This document shows, piece by piece, positions 63,881 to 64,000 of a stretch of DNA of 64,000 nucleotides (position 1 is its first letter; each line of letters opens with the position of its first letter). This stretch comes from Labedella gwakjiensis (lineage in GTDB: Bacteria; Actinomycetota; Actinomycetes; Actinomycetales; Microbacteriaceae), in the NCBI RefSeq assembly GCF_003014675.1, contig NZ_PYAU01000001.1, positions 3,774,940 to 3,838,939 of the forward strand, given 5' to 3'. The notes below the pieces were generated by a model that did not search any database, had not been told where the DNA came from, and saw only the letters and a list, made by a program, of their open reading frames with translations. The position numbers and the translations under genes were made by a program.

Positions 63881-64000
63881 GGACCTACCGCGGCAAGCAC
63901 AGACGTACCGCGGCAAGCACAGACCTACCGCGGCAAGCACAGACCTACCGCGGCAAGCACAGACCTACCGCGGCAAGCACAGACCTACCGCGGCAAGCAC
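63881..64000. repeat. 20-bp tandem repeat array running off the window
   Basis: Six abutting copies of AGACCTACCGCGGCAAGCAC are visible, with no spacers. Copy 1 starts GG instead of AG, copy 2 has G for C at position 5, and the last four are identical. The array continues past position 64000. Each unit contains the palindrome CCGCGG. The 20-bp period is not a multiple of 3, and it starts 11 bp after a terminator, so it is probably noncoding. Confidence 0.95.

Noticed and set aside
63881..64000. CRISPR array
   Set aside because: The 20-bp units abut without spacers and no cas gene is nearby.

Overview
The window looks like a chromosomal segment of a high-GC actinobacterium, most probably Microbacteriaceae. 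Grounds: very high GC with strong G/C bias at third codon positions, a mycothiol-type amidase (Mca), actinobacterial DUF4245 and DUF4307 proteins, a DUF6264-type protein typical of Microbacteriaceae, and an ndnR-nadA-nadB-nadC-nadS operon. No phage, IS element, CRISPR array, rRNA or tRNA was recognised. Most of the window is ordinary core chromosome with compact, often overlapping genes.

Layout. 0-3.6 kb: a peptide/dipeptide ABC importer operon on the minus strand (lipoprotein substrate-binding protein, unusually long permease, next gene cut by the window edge). 3.8-4.6 kb: CPBP membrane protease. 4.6-9.3 kb: glycine cleavage operon gcvT-gcvH-gcvP behind a tandem glycine riboswitch. 9.4-15.1 kb: NAD de novo operon with its Nudix-type regulator, a candidate 19-bp operator, and a dedicated cysteine desulfurase. 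15.2-21.8 kb: DUF2332 protein, AhpD-like protein, SRPBCC protein, GT-C-like membrane protein, S9 peptidase, Tat-exported M23 peptidase. 21.9-25.9 kb: a four-gene operon (acidic exported protein, sensor kinase, NarL-type regulator, barstar-like protein) opposite a secreted protein gene. 26-30.8 kb: two small proteins, a cryptochrome/photolyase-related protein that lacks the Fe-S cysteines of its family, a FAD oxidoreductase, a DUF1801-type protein and an unknown. 30.8-36.8 kb: TrkH, NhaA, an SDR, YchF and an EamA transporter. 36.9-41 kb: DUF222/HNH nuclease, methyltransferase, RmuC.

41-58 kb holds a block whose content resembles the mycobacterial Rv1080c-Rv1112 neighbourhood: glpX, ispH, xseA-xseB, DUF4245, fumC, phoH2, a cis-prenyltransferase, hemolysin III, a small membrane protein, mca, DUF4307, greA (fba, carbonic anhydrase, an APH-like kinase, a prepilin peptidase and a PLP enzyme are interspersed). 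58-64 kb: ilvA, an AI-2E family transporter, a YcaQ/AlkZ-like glycosylase, a repeat-rich membrane protein, and a 20-bp tandem repeat array running off the window end.

Regulatory layout is well visible. Strong bidirectional terminator hairpins lie between convergent genes. At least twelve genes carry a TANNNT-type -10 hexamer 6-7 nt before the start codon, indicating leaderless transcription. A promoter plus terminator lies in front of greA, and that promoter overlaps a diverged duplicate of the preceding gene's 3' end. The most distinctive observations are this greA leader, the cluster-less photolyase homologue, the ndnR operator, the acidic-protein/two-component/barstar operon and the terminal 20-bp array.
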